A stretch of DNA of 60,000 nucleotides from Takakia lepidozioides (GCA_030704615.1 CM060731.1:23252001-23312000), one strand, 5' to 3'. Shown: positions 33,031 through 43,745, counted from the stretch's first letter. Notes: generated by a model not told the origin, from the letters alone. A program made the numbers and translations.

Positions 33031-34336
33031 ATTGGGTGCGGCACCGCACTCAGTTTTGAGGGGAGCTCTATCACTTCTATTGTAGGCCGAGGTGAATAAG
33101 TAAGTCTTAGAGGCAGCAGGATCTGAAACGGAAGCCTGAGAGGGACACGGGGAAACTGAGTGCGGTGGCGCACTCATTTCAACTGGATGCTGGGCGATTG
33201 CTTGGGCATTAGGGAAAGAGGAAGGCGATGTTCACATTTTAGGTCCGAGAGACAGTGGAGTGGTCACCCTGAACTGAGTGCGCCACCGCACTCAATTTCT
33301 GAGCTCCATGGAATCATTGAGTTGTTATTGATTGAGGTGAACGGTATATAAAAAGTGCGTTTATTCCATAGTGAGATGTCTTATGAGTTCTGAGAATCAC
33401 ATTAAGTCTAACCTGGAAACTGAGTGCGTTGGCGCACACAGTTCAGAGGTGTGATCGACAATGTTTTTGGACAGACATGAAGACCCCAATGAACTCAAAA
33501 CAGAAGTAGGCAGACAGAATGGATGGCTCCCAGAACTGAGTGCGCCACCGTACTCAGTTTTGGATCACCATAGAATGGTCAGTTTGCTTATGAGAGAGGT
33601 GAAATGAAAGTTAGAAAGTGTGTTTCATTCAAAGTGAGATCTCTTTTGAGTTTTCAGATAGACAGAAACGATAACCTTGAAACTGAGTGCGGTGGCGCAC
33701 TCAGTTCTGAGGTGAGGTCGACCATCTTCGTGGATAGAGGTAAAGACCCTGGTGTGCTCGCAAGAGAAAGCAGGACAGAGTGGAGGGCTCCCAGAAATGA
33801 GTGTGCCACCGCACTCAGTTTTTTGTGCACCTGTAGATGGTTGATTTGATGATGTCTGTGATGAACTACAAAGTGAAAATGATTGTGGAAATTGGAAAGC
33901 ATTCTTTTTTAGTTATGGGGCAAACATCAGAACACCCTGGAAACTGAGTGTGGTGGCGCTCTTAGTTTTAACAGTGGACTCGTAGATATTTGAAGACAGT
34001 ATGTAAGTCGAAGTTGATTTGGAATCCGGTTTTTAACTGAATATATATTTGTACAGTTTTGAGTGTGGTGGCGCACTCAGTTTCTGCCTCTAGAATAATG
34101 CACACAATGTGGAAGAGGAAGTGACAAAGGAGCCATTGACTGAGTAGAGATGGAGTGCCTGCAATGAATATGATTTCATAGATGTCATGGAAGGTGTCCA
34201 AGAAATGAGTGCGCCACCGCACTCAATTCCGGTTGATAGGAAATGAGGGTTATGTGTGTAGTTTTGGAGAACTGATGTTTGTCTGTTCCGATCCTTTGTC
34301 ACTCTCGAAAGTGAGTGCGCCACCGCACTCAATTCT
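33031..34336. repeat. Intron 1 tandem array of palindromic hairpins (eleven)
   Basis: Eleven copies of a hairpin with ideal arms AACTGAGTGCG and CGCACTCAGTT around a 4-nt loop CCAC or GTGG are centred near 33045, 33165, 33285, 33430, 33548, 33692, 33807, 33952, 34070, 34214 and 34320. Spacing alternates about 118 and 145 bp, giving a repeat of about 262 bp with two hairpins per unit. The loop orientation mostly alternates. Sequence between hairpins is more diverged than the stems, suggesting selection or recent homogenisation on the stems. The array fills most of intron 1. Confidence 0.9.
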
Positions 34337-36256
34337 TGTAGGTGCCAGATCAGGAAAATGTAGCTGTGGAATGACGGAAAGGCTGTAATTGTGGGAGGTG
34401 CAGGGGAGGAAAGGAAAAGGATTGCAGCCGGAGAAGCAGCAGCAGCAGGAGGAGGCAGTGACTGAGAAGCCTGTTGAAGAAGACGATCATTTCTACGAGG
34501 AAAGAGTGGCAAAGATCCTAGTGAACCAATAGGTCAATTCCGCGCAGGTGATCAAGTCTATGCAGGTACCTGGAGGCAAGATTATGATCCCTCTCTGCCG
34601 CCTAATATCAATGCCAATCGTTCGACCTGCCCTGACCGGGGATGTGTCCAAGTTGGAGCAAGATTTTAGTCACGGATATATATAGGGGTCTCCAGTGTTT
34701 AACGTGTCATTGTGCGATGCCAGTGGACAGGAGGTCTTGGTGGACGAGTCAATTGTGAAAAGCTGGGATCCAATATGGCGAGAAGTAAACGAGGAGTTCG
34801 AAGCCCAGATTTCGAGGAGACTGTCCACACAGGTGTTCTCCGGGAAAATGTTTCATATTTGGGATGGCAATCACCGCTTCATGGCCTGGATGAACGTCAT
34901 AAACAAATATCACAGCACAGACAAGGACTGGCACTACCTTGTCGCGTCCATGGTGCTGGATCCGAAAGGAAACGTCACAGCACTTCTGACGGCTATGCAT
35001 GACATCAACAAGTAAGTATAATGCTCACCCTTCATGGCATCAGAATTCTCCGATTTGTTCTGTCTGTTTTGTATTTCCTGGTGAAGGAGGAAGTCATAGT
35101 TTGTGTGGGACTGCAGGGGAACCGAAAGTGCACACGTGACGACGAATTTGGTCCACACTCTATTCAGGATACAGAAAGTGGGCCAAATGCCACTGGTCAC
35201 CTCAAAAACCTTATCAGTGCTGAGGCTTACAAGAAGTGCGAGACCTCCAAATCCGCCAACACATGGTACAAGCTCACCAAGGAGGCTTTCTGTGACTACA
35301 TGTACGCTGTAAGTATTCCTTCCCTAGCTCTGTCTACTTGTTCATTCATAAAACCAGTTGACTAATAAGTTGTATACTGGAATGTTCAGCAAGAGAGATT
35401 GCGGAGGCTGGAGAGAAAGGGAAAGCAGAGTATTATGCCAAAAAAGACTCAAGGGAGCGATCCTCAAAAGGAGTGGAAGAACCTAAGAACAAGGAGATGG
35501 AGGTGGCGAAGAGGCACTACATGAGCGCGTTCGTGAAACAACTCAGAATAGCCGACCCTGCTTTTGGCCCAGAGTTCTTGAATCAGGTCAGGATCCACTG
35601 GAACGTGAACACCAAGCCCGAAATGATGCAGGAGAAGCTTCATCGCCTGTCCACTGCCGTAGTGGAGCCAGAGGTGAAAGTGAAATGGCTTGAGATTTGG
35701 AACGTTGACCCGACAGTGAAAGATAACCACTGCTTTCTGAAGAGTGAGAAGAACAAGGAAATAGGAGTCATACAACAATTCAGTGACCATGTTCTCGATA
35801 TGTGGCTGCACAAAGCCACGTACTGGGCACAGGTTTTTTCCTCTCCCCTTTCCATTTCCACTGCAAATCTGCATTGCACCGGGAAAAGTCACTTACTCTT
35901 CTTAAACATCTTTTCTCTGAATTGTAGAACTGTTCTTGCGTAGATAGAGGCTCGGGCACAGCTGGTGCTGGAGAAGCAGCTGAATGATTACAAGATAACT
36001 ATGACTCCACCGACGGATACTCTAGAAGATTACGTCCGCCAGTGGAAAGCAGCTTGCTTCGGCACTTGCTTCTTCAGGGAGTTCGCCAAAGAGGGAGGCA
36101 TCTCGCGCACTAACGACTTCGAGCAGCAGCATGGATCAGAACAGGCCATGAAGAGGGTTCTATACAGGTTCGTCTTGACACTCTTTTTCCACCCTTCTTT
36201 CCTGTCTCACGAAGTTTCGATTTCGTTGCAGCCCTGCTCTTTTGAATAAACAGTCC

Positions 36257-36287
36257 CAAAACTGTGTGCGCTGACGCACTTAGTAAA
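36257..36287. repeat. Solitary hairpin of the same family (intron of ParB-MTase gene)
   Basis: Arms ACTGTGTGCG and CGCACTTAGT with loop CTGA, in the intron between the fifth and sixth exons. Confidence 0.75.
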
Positions 36288-36397
36288 GGGGTGGGCACTT
36301 GTGTGTCTCCCATGCTTTCATTCTACATACAAATATCTGATCTTGTACTGAACCACACCTGCCCTGGCTTGTAAGTAAGGCCTGGGTGGACAGACCA

Positions 36398-36426
36398 AAA
36401 ATTGAGTGCACTGGCGCACATAGTCA
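36398..36426. repeat. Second solitary hairpin in the same intron
   Basis: Reads ATTGAGTGCACTGGCGCACA then TAGTCAAGG, an imperfect version of the family stem. It shares the downstream text AAGGGGT with the hairpin at 36257, so the flanks were copied too. Confidence 0.65.
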
Positions 36427-37824
36427 AGGGGTCCTTAAACCATTATCTCACACTTTCCCCACTCACTAATATTCCCTTTGTTTTGATTGTGTAGGTACAT
36501 CAAGAACGTTCTCATTCCAGGCAAGAACCTGAGTCGACACCCGCACTTTATTGACCTATGGTGTGATCCATCCAACTCTCAGACAATGTACACTGCAGGG
36601 ATTTTGAAGGATTATGGGACCTCGCATCTTCGAGACTGCTGCTGGTATATGGATATCCCACGGTCTGGATGCCCTTGGTCTCAAGTTGTGACCCGAAATC
36701 AAAACGACAATGTAGAGGCCTTGGCCCCTCTGACGGAGAAGGAGTTGCACGAGAGAAACTTGAGGATATTGGCTGAGAAAGAGCCTCTTGCACAGAATAC
36801 GCCAGTCAAGCCTAGAAAGGACAAGGGGATAGGGAAGGTAAAGGGGCAGAAAAACACTCCGAATGAGAATGAGATGGAGTCCGTGGTGCAACCGAGGCCA
36901 GTGCAGACCCCACCCCCAGCCAAAAAGCCTGACAGAAAGAAGAAGGGTCTAAAAGAGCCCTACGATGCAATGGAGCACCCATCTAGAATCATTTTTCCGG
37001 GCATGTGCGAGCTGGTAAACGACGGGTTCCTGGCCATGATGGAGACAAGGAAGTCAAGTTACAGTGGTGATCCTTCCAAAACGTGGGACAAGCTATGTGT
37101 TTTTCTCCAATCGGTAAGCAATTATCATGCATGTGTTTGAGTTTTGTTTTCTTTGTTTTATTTTTACTCGGATCAGAAATGTCGCTTATAAAACATCTTC
37201 CTCTTCTTACACGCTATATTGCTTGCAGGCATGGAGGGGGAAGGAATCTTGGGTGAATGGTGCACATAAACCGTTTGCTTCGGAGATAATTATTGTGGAC
37301 ATTCCGGACGGGTAGTTGCTTGTGATGCAACCTTTGGAATGAATGAAAAGAAGGTTCGTCAGATTGTTAACCCGAATTTCTTGAAAGCATGACAAATTAC
37401 GTTCTTCATGTGAAGTCCTCTATTTTGCTACCATTTCCTTTCAAGTCACTTCAGTTACACATGATTGTTGTTGCAGATCTAGTCCTGGATATTCTGCCCA
37501 GTGACACCTGTCCAACATGGAACAAATTTGACGAGAGGTATTGGAGTTGGGTGTTTTCCTTTTGCAAGTTTTTCCTTTCCGATGCAGGGGTTCTTGTTAT
37601 CATACAATCTGTCACGATGAGATGTCGCCGAGAGCTGGCAAGCTACTTGAAAAGCCTCGGGGATGCGGATTATCAAGACTTGGAACTGTGTCAACAGCCT
37701 ATATCTGACGAAGGGGGATTGCAGCCCAGGGCAGAAGGTACGCTTCAAATACTTTATTTTTATGCCTTCTCTGTTGAAGTTCCACTGTACTGACTGTTAT
37801 GAAGTCATGCTGTTTGCACTGCCT

Positions 37825-37853
37825 GAGTTGAGTGCTTCAGCGCACTCAGTTAT
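37825..37853. repeat. Hairpin of the same family in a later intron
   Basis: GAGTTGAGTGCTTCAGCGCA then CTCAGTT, an imperfect stem. It lies in the intron before the exon at 37963. Confidence 0.65.
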
Positions 37854-38812
37854 GCGGTGCATGAGCAATGACTCTGAACCCGTTCCATCCGGAATGGGTC
37901 TGCACTCCCACCCAGATGTGCTATGAAACATTCCTCACTAATTATTGACCTCTTCATCGCAGACCCGTCTATTTGAGGCCGTCTGTCTCGTGAGGGTACA
38001 TCCACTGTCGACTCCCACCACAATGGTGGAGTTCGAGCTTCATGGGGGAGGATGTTTCATAAATGAGAGGTTCGATCCTGTCGTCGATGACATGCACTAC
38101 AACTATGTGGACTCCAACGTATATTTGCGAAAGCCAAATGGAACGCCTTGGAGAGGGGCCCGTGAAAAAAGCCCGACATCATTGAGAGTTGTTCTCGGCC
38201 AGGGGCCCGCATCATAGATCTCACTCTCGGCACAGGTTTCTCTTCTTGCCTTTGTCATCGATTTCTTTTCTTCGGCACCTTCTTTACTCAATATTCTAAA
38301 ACTCTAATTCCATCATTCTGTCTCTTGCAGGCGCTTCTTACCATGCTTGCAAGGCAGGTGGTAGGCACTTGTTTGGTATGGAAGGAGATGCAGATATTTT
38401 CACTGGCCTACTCGCCGAGTTGCAAGGGGGCTCGTCTACCTCCAATGTGAAGGATGTCACTGCGCAAATTGATATCCTCGATGGAGACGACAAGGACCTG
38501 GACAATGACTTTTCATGTGAGTAAGTTCATTTTCTGTCTATTTGATCCCTTTGGATATTCTCTATCGCGTCCCCTTCTATTGTCTGATTATTACCCAAAT
38601 GGTGCATTTCTGATTGCAGGAATGTCAACGCACTCCCGTGGCCCATGTCTTCCATATACTTGAGGGACTTGCGCTAGAGCCCACCTCCTAATTATGTCTT
38701 TCCCGACTACGCAGAAGGCATTGCTCGTGTGCAAGCAGCTGTGCTTTCTCCCCATCCTTGCATTGGAGTTCCAGGAAGACGCTCAGGCACCTCCGCGCAA
38801 AGGTCTTCATAG

Positions 38813-39852
38813 ATGATAGTGCCGCAGTTTCAGGTGGTAGCAGTACTTCTAGCAGATAAGCAGATTCAGGTGGTAGCAGTAGCAGTGTTGACACCACCTA
38901 CGGATGTACTTGAGGGCATTCATTTATGGAACATGAGGGGACACACTCTCCGTTTTCCGTTGCACCACCATTTCTCTTCCCACCATCCGTTGTAACGAGC
39001 ACGGACTACAATGAAATTCACATCCCTGAATTGAAACATTCTCTCCCCCGCGTCCTGCGAATTTGAAAGTGTTTTCCTTCTAAACATTGCTCTCCAATTC
39101 AACCGTGTGCATTCAATAAAAGTTTTTCAACAGAGATGAATATGTGCATAGTCCAGTAGACAGTCATTCGACATATGCCATCACACCAATATTTGGTTGG
39201 ATGGATGGAGGATGAATCTTTTTGGATGGATGAAGCCAGATTGGATGTGCACTGTGAATGAATGTTGCATGCATGGATGGTCCCATGGATGATGTCAGTG
39301 CGCAGTATCATGCACAGGGGCGGGATGGCGAGGTTCACTGTCGGGGTTGAGGTGGGTCCCTAAGGCTGACAAGGGTTGGGGTTTCTGTTTGGGGTTGCAG
39401 GGTAAATATGGATGAAGACGTGTTTCTGCGGTAATGGGTCCTCTTTAACGGAAATAGACGCCGCATCTTTCCCAAAATCATGCCACGTGTCCTGGGCTCA
39501 CGCCAGGCTCCTAGGCTCACAGGCTCCTGGGCTTACGCTCCTGGGCTCACACTCTAGCATCCCCCATCCCAAGACTCCCCACGACTCCCACCTTAAGGTC
39601 TCCGCCCCATGGTGAGTCCTATGCCACTCCCACTAAGACCCGCTAAGCTACCACCACCCCTCGTGGAACCACCCCCACCGCAACTCGGTGTGCGGGGTTC
39701 CACCTAGTGAGCGCCTCCGCCTCCTTGAGTGCCTTGGGCACTCAAGGGTGCTTCAGCCCCTGTACCTATTATTGCCACTGCCCCCACCACAGGGGCAGCC
39801 CCTTTTGTGTCCCGACCCCCTGCCCTCAAGGCAAAGGGTCGCCATACTGCAC
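38813..39852. other. 3' flank and C-rich repetitive sequence
   Basis: TGGATGGATG-type simple sequence near 39195-39290 and imperfect repeats of GGCTCCTGGGCTCACGC near 39490-39560. No gene is seen. Confidence 0.45.
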
Positions 39853-40710
39853 GAAACGATGATTATTTGGTTCCATATCATCTCGAGCTTCAAGTTTAAC
39901 AATTTTTGGATTTCAAAGCCAATGCACAATCAAAACTGGCAAGAAAAGTGATACCCACTTCAGAAAATTACGAAAATGGGTTATACATTATCCACGCTGG
40001 GGGCAACGATTTCTCCAGTACATCTTCGACACATGGGACCTACAGAGGTCAAGAAACATATTGTGCCTCAGTCGGTGGCTGTAGATTCAGCTGCTACAGA
40101 GAATTTATACAAACGCAAGGCTAGACATTTTTTCATTTACAACGATCCTGCCAAAGGTTGCTCCACTATTTTCCTTTCAAATTGGAGCACACCTGAGGTT
40201 TCAAGATATGAGCATGGTTGTTTGATTCCCTTCAATGAGGTTGTTTTAGCCTACAATGAGGGCTTGAAAAGGATGATTCAAGATCTCCAGCAACAGCTTC
40301 CGGGAATTTCTATTCATTTCGGTCGATATTATGACATCAATGTGGACATTGTGAAGAATCCAGAAAAATATGGATTTCCAAAAGAGAATATATTCCAAGT
40401 GGCTTGTGGATATGGACATCCGTACAATTTCAATTTGGATGTCATGTGCGGAAACATTAACGCAACAGTGGGAGGGAAAGTTGTAGGTTTAGACGTATAC
40501 AAATCTAGGGATCCCAACAAATATATTATATGGGATGGAGTACACTTTACAGAGGCCTTTTACAAGAAGTCATTTTTGACAAAAGAATATTTAGAGCCGC
40601 CAACCAATTTCATGAGAGAATGCAAGTTGAACGGGGAATATTTGCCAAAGGAATGTGATCTATGTAGCGCTCATGAATTGAGGATGGATCATTTTTGTCC
40701 TAGGTTGTAG
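39853..40710 (+). pseudogene. 5'-truncated GDSL esterase/lipase pseudogene
   Basis: Reads LVPYHLELQV-stop-QFLDFKANAQ, ENGLYIIHAGGNDFSS (block III with Gly-Asn-Asp), then after a frame change HLRHMGPTEVKKHIVPQSVA and ATENLYKRKARHFFIYN. It ends with ACGYGHPYNFN and YIIWDGVHFTEAFY (block V Asp/His) and a stop at 40708-40710. The frame change near 40015 fits loss of two bases from TTCTCCAGTGTACAT. The first exon with the catalytic GDS serine is missing. The remaining sequence has no introns, which suggests a retroposed or truncated copy. Relatives are secreted plant esterases (ENOD8/fucosidase-like). An AATAAA lies near 40740. Confidence 0.82.
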
Positions 40711-41823
40711 ATTCCCAATATTTGGGTTTGAATTGTGCAATAAAAGATATAATAGTGCATTGCCATCTATCTGTTGTTGTTTAAGAGGCAATGAACTTGG
40801 TGAGTAACGATAGGTGGGGTGGTGGTCACCTACTTGGTGAAACAAGACGGTAAGATAACAAAGCAACGAGATATCCCTCTAATCAATCAACTTCATTAAC
40901 TAACTTACTTTGATTCTGGGATTAGCTCACACATTTTCTTCAGAGGAATATGTGATGTACTCAATCTTGCGGGATGGATTATGTAGTGGAATCTGGCCAA
41001 CACAGCAACTGTTGGAGATTTTTTCTGAGCTTTGAGTGGTGGCCTGCCCTCAGCTGTATGTCTCAGAAGTTTGGTGTTGTGGGACGGTCTTACAGAAATG
41101 GAGGGCCTATAAGGAATCTAGAGTCAGAGAGAGAGTGAGAGTACTTACATGTTTGGGCCTGTAATCTCTGGGTGTGCGTATGAAATAGAAAGCTTCATAA
41201 AACATTGTTCACTGTTCGTCTTTATATTATGTTTGGCAAGTGGGTGCTAATTCTTTCTGAAATATAAAGATATATTGGCAGATGATCTATGATGATAGAA
41301 CAAGCTGCTCGTGCAAACTTCACAATCTGTCTCCTTCAATAGAAATCTTTCAGTCCCCATGGTTTCTTTTGGCGATGGGGTCTAGATCCAAATTAGACAA
41401 TAAAGGCAGGTCAAAGACAGAAGAACAAGAAATTGGATGGAGAATAATAATAAGAGGAAATCTATAATGCCCATTCGGGTCCATGGAAAATGTAGAGCAA
41501 CTATGTAGCAAATCGAACCTCACACGCTGAATGAACATGGAGTGCCTAATCCAGAGAAGCCAGGTAGCACACCTGGTCCTCGTAACTGAAGGTTTATGCT
41601 AGGGAAGAGGAATCTCAACAAAAACTTAAGAACATGTAATGTCCACATGCATGAAGAGACTCGAGTCCAAGTTGCTTGATTTTCGTGAGCATGGCCCATG
41701 CACCCAGTTTTGACAGATGATAGGAGATGGAAGACTACGGCTGAAGCTAGGCTAAAGAGCCACTTCCTCTGGAAATGATATGGAGAACAATAAGGAAGAG
41801 GAAAACAGAGAGGGGAGTGTCCA
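40711..41823. other. Intergenic, no gene recognised
   Basis: Includes a short GAGAGAGAGTGAGAG run near 41130. Small frames show no family signature. Confidence 0.5.
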
Positions 41824-42912
41824 CTACAAGCCTGTAGGAGGTGCATATTCATGAACCTTACCACATTCACTTGGTTCTAGAGGAGCATCAGGGGGTGGTT
41901 GTGGACCGCATGCATGACCAGGTGGAAAATGATCCAGATTGGTGTTCCTACCCCGCATCACTGGCAAAGTTTCCTGTAATTTTTCCCGTAGTATATACAC
42001 TGTTATCTCAAACATTATAAACAGGGCGCCTTCATAGCAGCTACCCATTGGCAATATCTTGTTATCAGTAACTAGGAAACGAGCTCGCTCAGGTGGATAC
42101 AATGTGATACCTGCCTTCAACCCAGGGGTCTCCCCCCCAGCCACCAACTCACCTTCTGGTATGCTTTTAGTTGACCCCTTCACTGATCCCTTTGCAGCAG
42201 TAGACTTGGCATTAGCAGCTGGATCCCCCTTGTCACCGCCTTTTGAGGGAGGAGCATCATTTCCCCCTTTCCCACCTTTGGTTGGAGAGGCATCTTCCCC
42301 CCCCTTCCCTTTGGGAGGTTCAGCGGCCATGGGATCACCTTTAAGTACTTTCTGCGGGAGAGCGTTTGAGTGCTCCAACTGCCATGGGGACTTCCCATCT
42401 ACCATCTGTAGGGGCTGAGCATCTACTGGAGCTTCATGTCGAGCACCAGTGGTAAAATCATCGTCGGCCATTGTTTGAGCAGGTAGTAGAGCGATGACAG
42501 TTGCTAGTTTTGCAGCTGTGCCCTCTGGCTTTGCTGTTATCACCAACACCCTAGCGCCAGATCCAGTAGCCTCACTTATGAGGACATCCAAGGTACTGGG
42601 CCATCCTGGCCCAGAGCTCACAATCAAGAGGTCTCCAGGGCCAAGCATGGGAGTGGACATATCACCAAAGAAGTGCACACTCATCAACCCCAAATGGCAT
42701 AGCCGCATGGCAAAGCCTCGCATCATCAGGCCCTCTCTGCCTAAGGCATGAAGCACAATGTGCTTGCCCCTGGCCCTCATGATTTCTTTCACCAGAACAA
42801 TCGTTGGATCCTGCTTGCTCACCTCTGCTCGATTGAAGACCCGGTGAATCTCTGCTAAAGCTGTGACAGCCATGAATGACAGTGATGTTTGAACCAAGCT
42901 TGGTGAGGCCAT
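41824..42912 (-). CDS. SIS-domain sugar isomerase-like protein with Gly/Lys-rich insert
   Basis: A single-exon 362-residue frame starting MASPSLVQTSLSF. Residues about 10-165 form a sugar isomerase (SIS) domain related to 3-hexulose-6-phosphate isomerase-like plant proteins (the Arabidopsis At5g52190 type): HALGREGLMMRGFAMRLCHL, GPGDLLIVSSGPG, ARVLVITAKPEGT and IALLPAQTM. The domain's last helix appears much later as GSCYEGALFIMFEITVYILR (about residues 290-310). Between them lie about 110 low-complexity residues with repeats such as PTKGGKGGNDAPPSKGGDKG. Typical relatives are near 200 residues, so this insert and a Pro-rich tail are unusual. The intact frame suggests a working gene. Enzymatic substrate in plants is not established. 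Confidence 0.85.
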   Translation of the reverse strand: MASPSLVQTSLSFMAVTALAEIHRVFNRAEVSKQDPTIVLVKEIMRARGKHIVLHALGREGLMMRGFAMRLCHLGLMSVHFFGDMSTPMLGPGDLLIVSSGPGWPSTLDVLISEATGSGARVLVITAKPEGTAAKLATVIALLPAQTMADDDFTTGARHEAPVDAQPLQMVDGKSPWQLEHSNALPQKVLKGDPMAAEPPKGKGGEDASPTKGGKGGNDAPPSKGGDKGDPAANAKSTAAKGSVKGSTKSIPEGELVAGGETPGLKAGITLYPPERARFLVTDNKILPMGSCYEGALFIMFEITVYILREKLQETLPVMRGRNTNLDHFPPGHACGPQPPPDAPLEPSECGKVHEYAPPTGL

Positions 42913-43224
42913 GGCTTCACCTCAACTGGTAAGTTCAGTAAAATTCTGACTATAATACATTCTGAAGACTAAAGGTTCCAAGGACAAACTAGAACCTCCA
43001 TACTTCATTCAGTATCAATATTTGCAGATTTGTCAATGTCCCTCCATTAAGGTCCACTCCTCCTCGCCAATGCGAAGCCCATTCCTTTTGTGCGTGTGAA
43101 CATCTCTCAATAATCTGGTGAGGCAACATCACAGGAACCAGAAGCCATCATATTCTGTAAACCACAGCGGAAAAATTAAGACTCTTCACAACTTTTGGCC
43201 TTGCAATTCCTGGGCTTGCTTCAC
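42913..43224. other. Upstream flank of SIS gene
   Basis: Probable promoter and 5' UTR. No distinct motif is seen. Confidence 0.35.
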
Positions 43225-43745
43225 ACCTATGCCCATGTAAGAAGAAAGAAACGAAAAGAAATGGTACGTTTTAACGTCCACGGAAAGTCCAAGGAGCTTA
43301 TGGGACAAGTGGAAGCAAGAAACAAGAAAGAGTGAGGGGCCACACTCAGCCCAAAAGCCACAAGAATGAAAGTTATAACATCCATGAGAAGCTCGAAGAG
43401 GTTATGGGGAAAATGAAAGCATGGTATAAGGAAAAAGAAGTACCAACAAGCAGCTAGAAAACTACTGTTCAACTTCGAGACATTATCTAGGTGGAGAGCC
43501 TCATTTGGATATGCGGCCAGGCAAGTTTGATCCCTAATGAAACATGTGTGTGAGGTTGTTTCTAAGTAGAAAAGAATGAACGTTATACCATACCCATGTG
43601 TGTGTGAGAGAAATGAAATGAAATGGTACTTGATAACGTTTGCAAGAAGCTCAAAGAGCTTATGGGACACGAGGAGAAAAGAAACAAGATAGAGAGATGA
43701 GCCACAAACAGCCCAAAAGCAACTACCTCAAGGGATTGTCGAGGA
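43225..43745 (-). repeat. Three partial copies of the dispersed repeat tail
   Basis: Minus-strand text like GCCCATAAGCTC/TCCATAAGCTCTTTGAGC followed by ACCATTTC occurs near 43250-43320, 43365-43410 and 43610-43690. It matches the tails at 8860-9060 and 19790-20010. The apparent ORFs here (CPISSLSFLQT, CPISSLDFPWT) are readings of this repeat, not genes. Confidence 0.6.

Larger units (their letters stand above)
32692..38812 (+). pseudogene. ParB/sulfiredoxin-like domain fused to DNA N4/N6-type methyltransferase (multi-exon, degenerate)
   Basis: Exons I can place: 32692-32949, 34404-35011, 35117-35308, 35400-35832, 35944-36167, 36495-37113, 37229-about 37312, 37477-37737, 37963-38235, 38331-38520 and 38620-38812. 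Exon 1 is acidic; its junction creates an AT-hook-like KPRGRKGKG. Exon 2 holds a ParB-like domain with SKLEQDFSHGY, SPVFNV and FHIWDGNHRFMAWM. Later exons hold a methyltransferase: LDILPSDTCPTW (motif IV region), CKFFLSDAGVLVII, PWRGAREKSPTSLR, and SAM-binding IIDLTLGTGASYHACKAGGR. TAG stops lie in frame at 34530, 34683 and 38675, each compatible with a former CAG. Phase breaks occur at junction 2/3, in exon 4 (about 35490), near 37312, after exon 8 and near 38200. Joined ParB-like and methylase domains are known from bacteria and phages. Function here is inferred: DNA binding and base methylation. Confidence 0.65.

Noticed and set aside
33031-34336. Evenly spaced palindromes as a CRISPR-like array
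   Set aside because: Spacers are themselves part of a ~262-bp repeat, the repeats are degenerate, there are no cas genes and the context is a plant intron.
33031-34336. Hairpins as ParB binding sites (parS)
   Set aside because: The stem is unlike bacterial parS, and the plant ParB-like domain shows no helix-turn-helix partner. Proximity alone is not evidence.
34530-38677. TAG codons in the methylase gene as programmed readthrough or a recoded UAG
   Set aside because: Frame breaks also occur in the same gene, and other dead elements in the window show the same CAG-to-TAG change. Decay is simpler.
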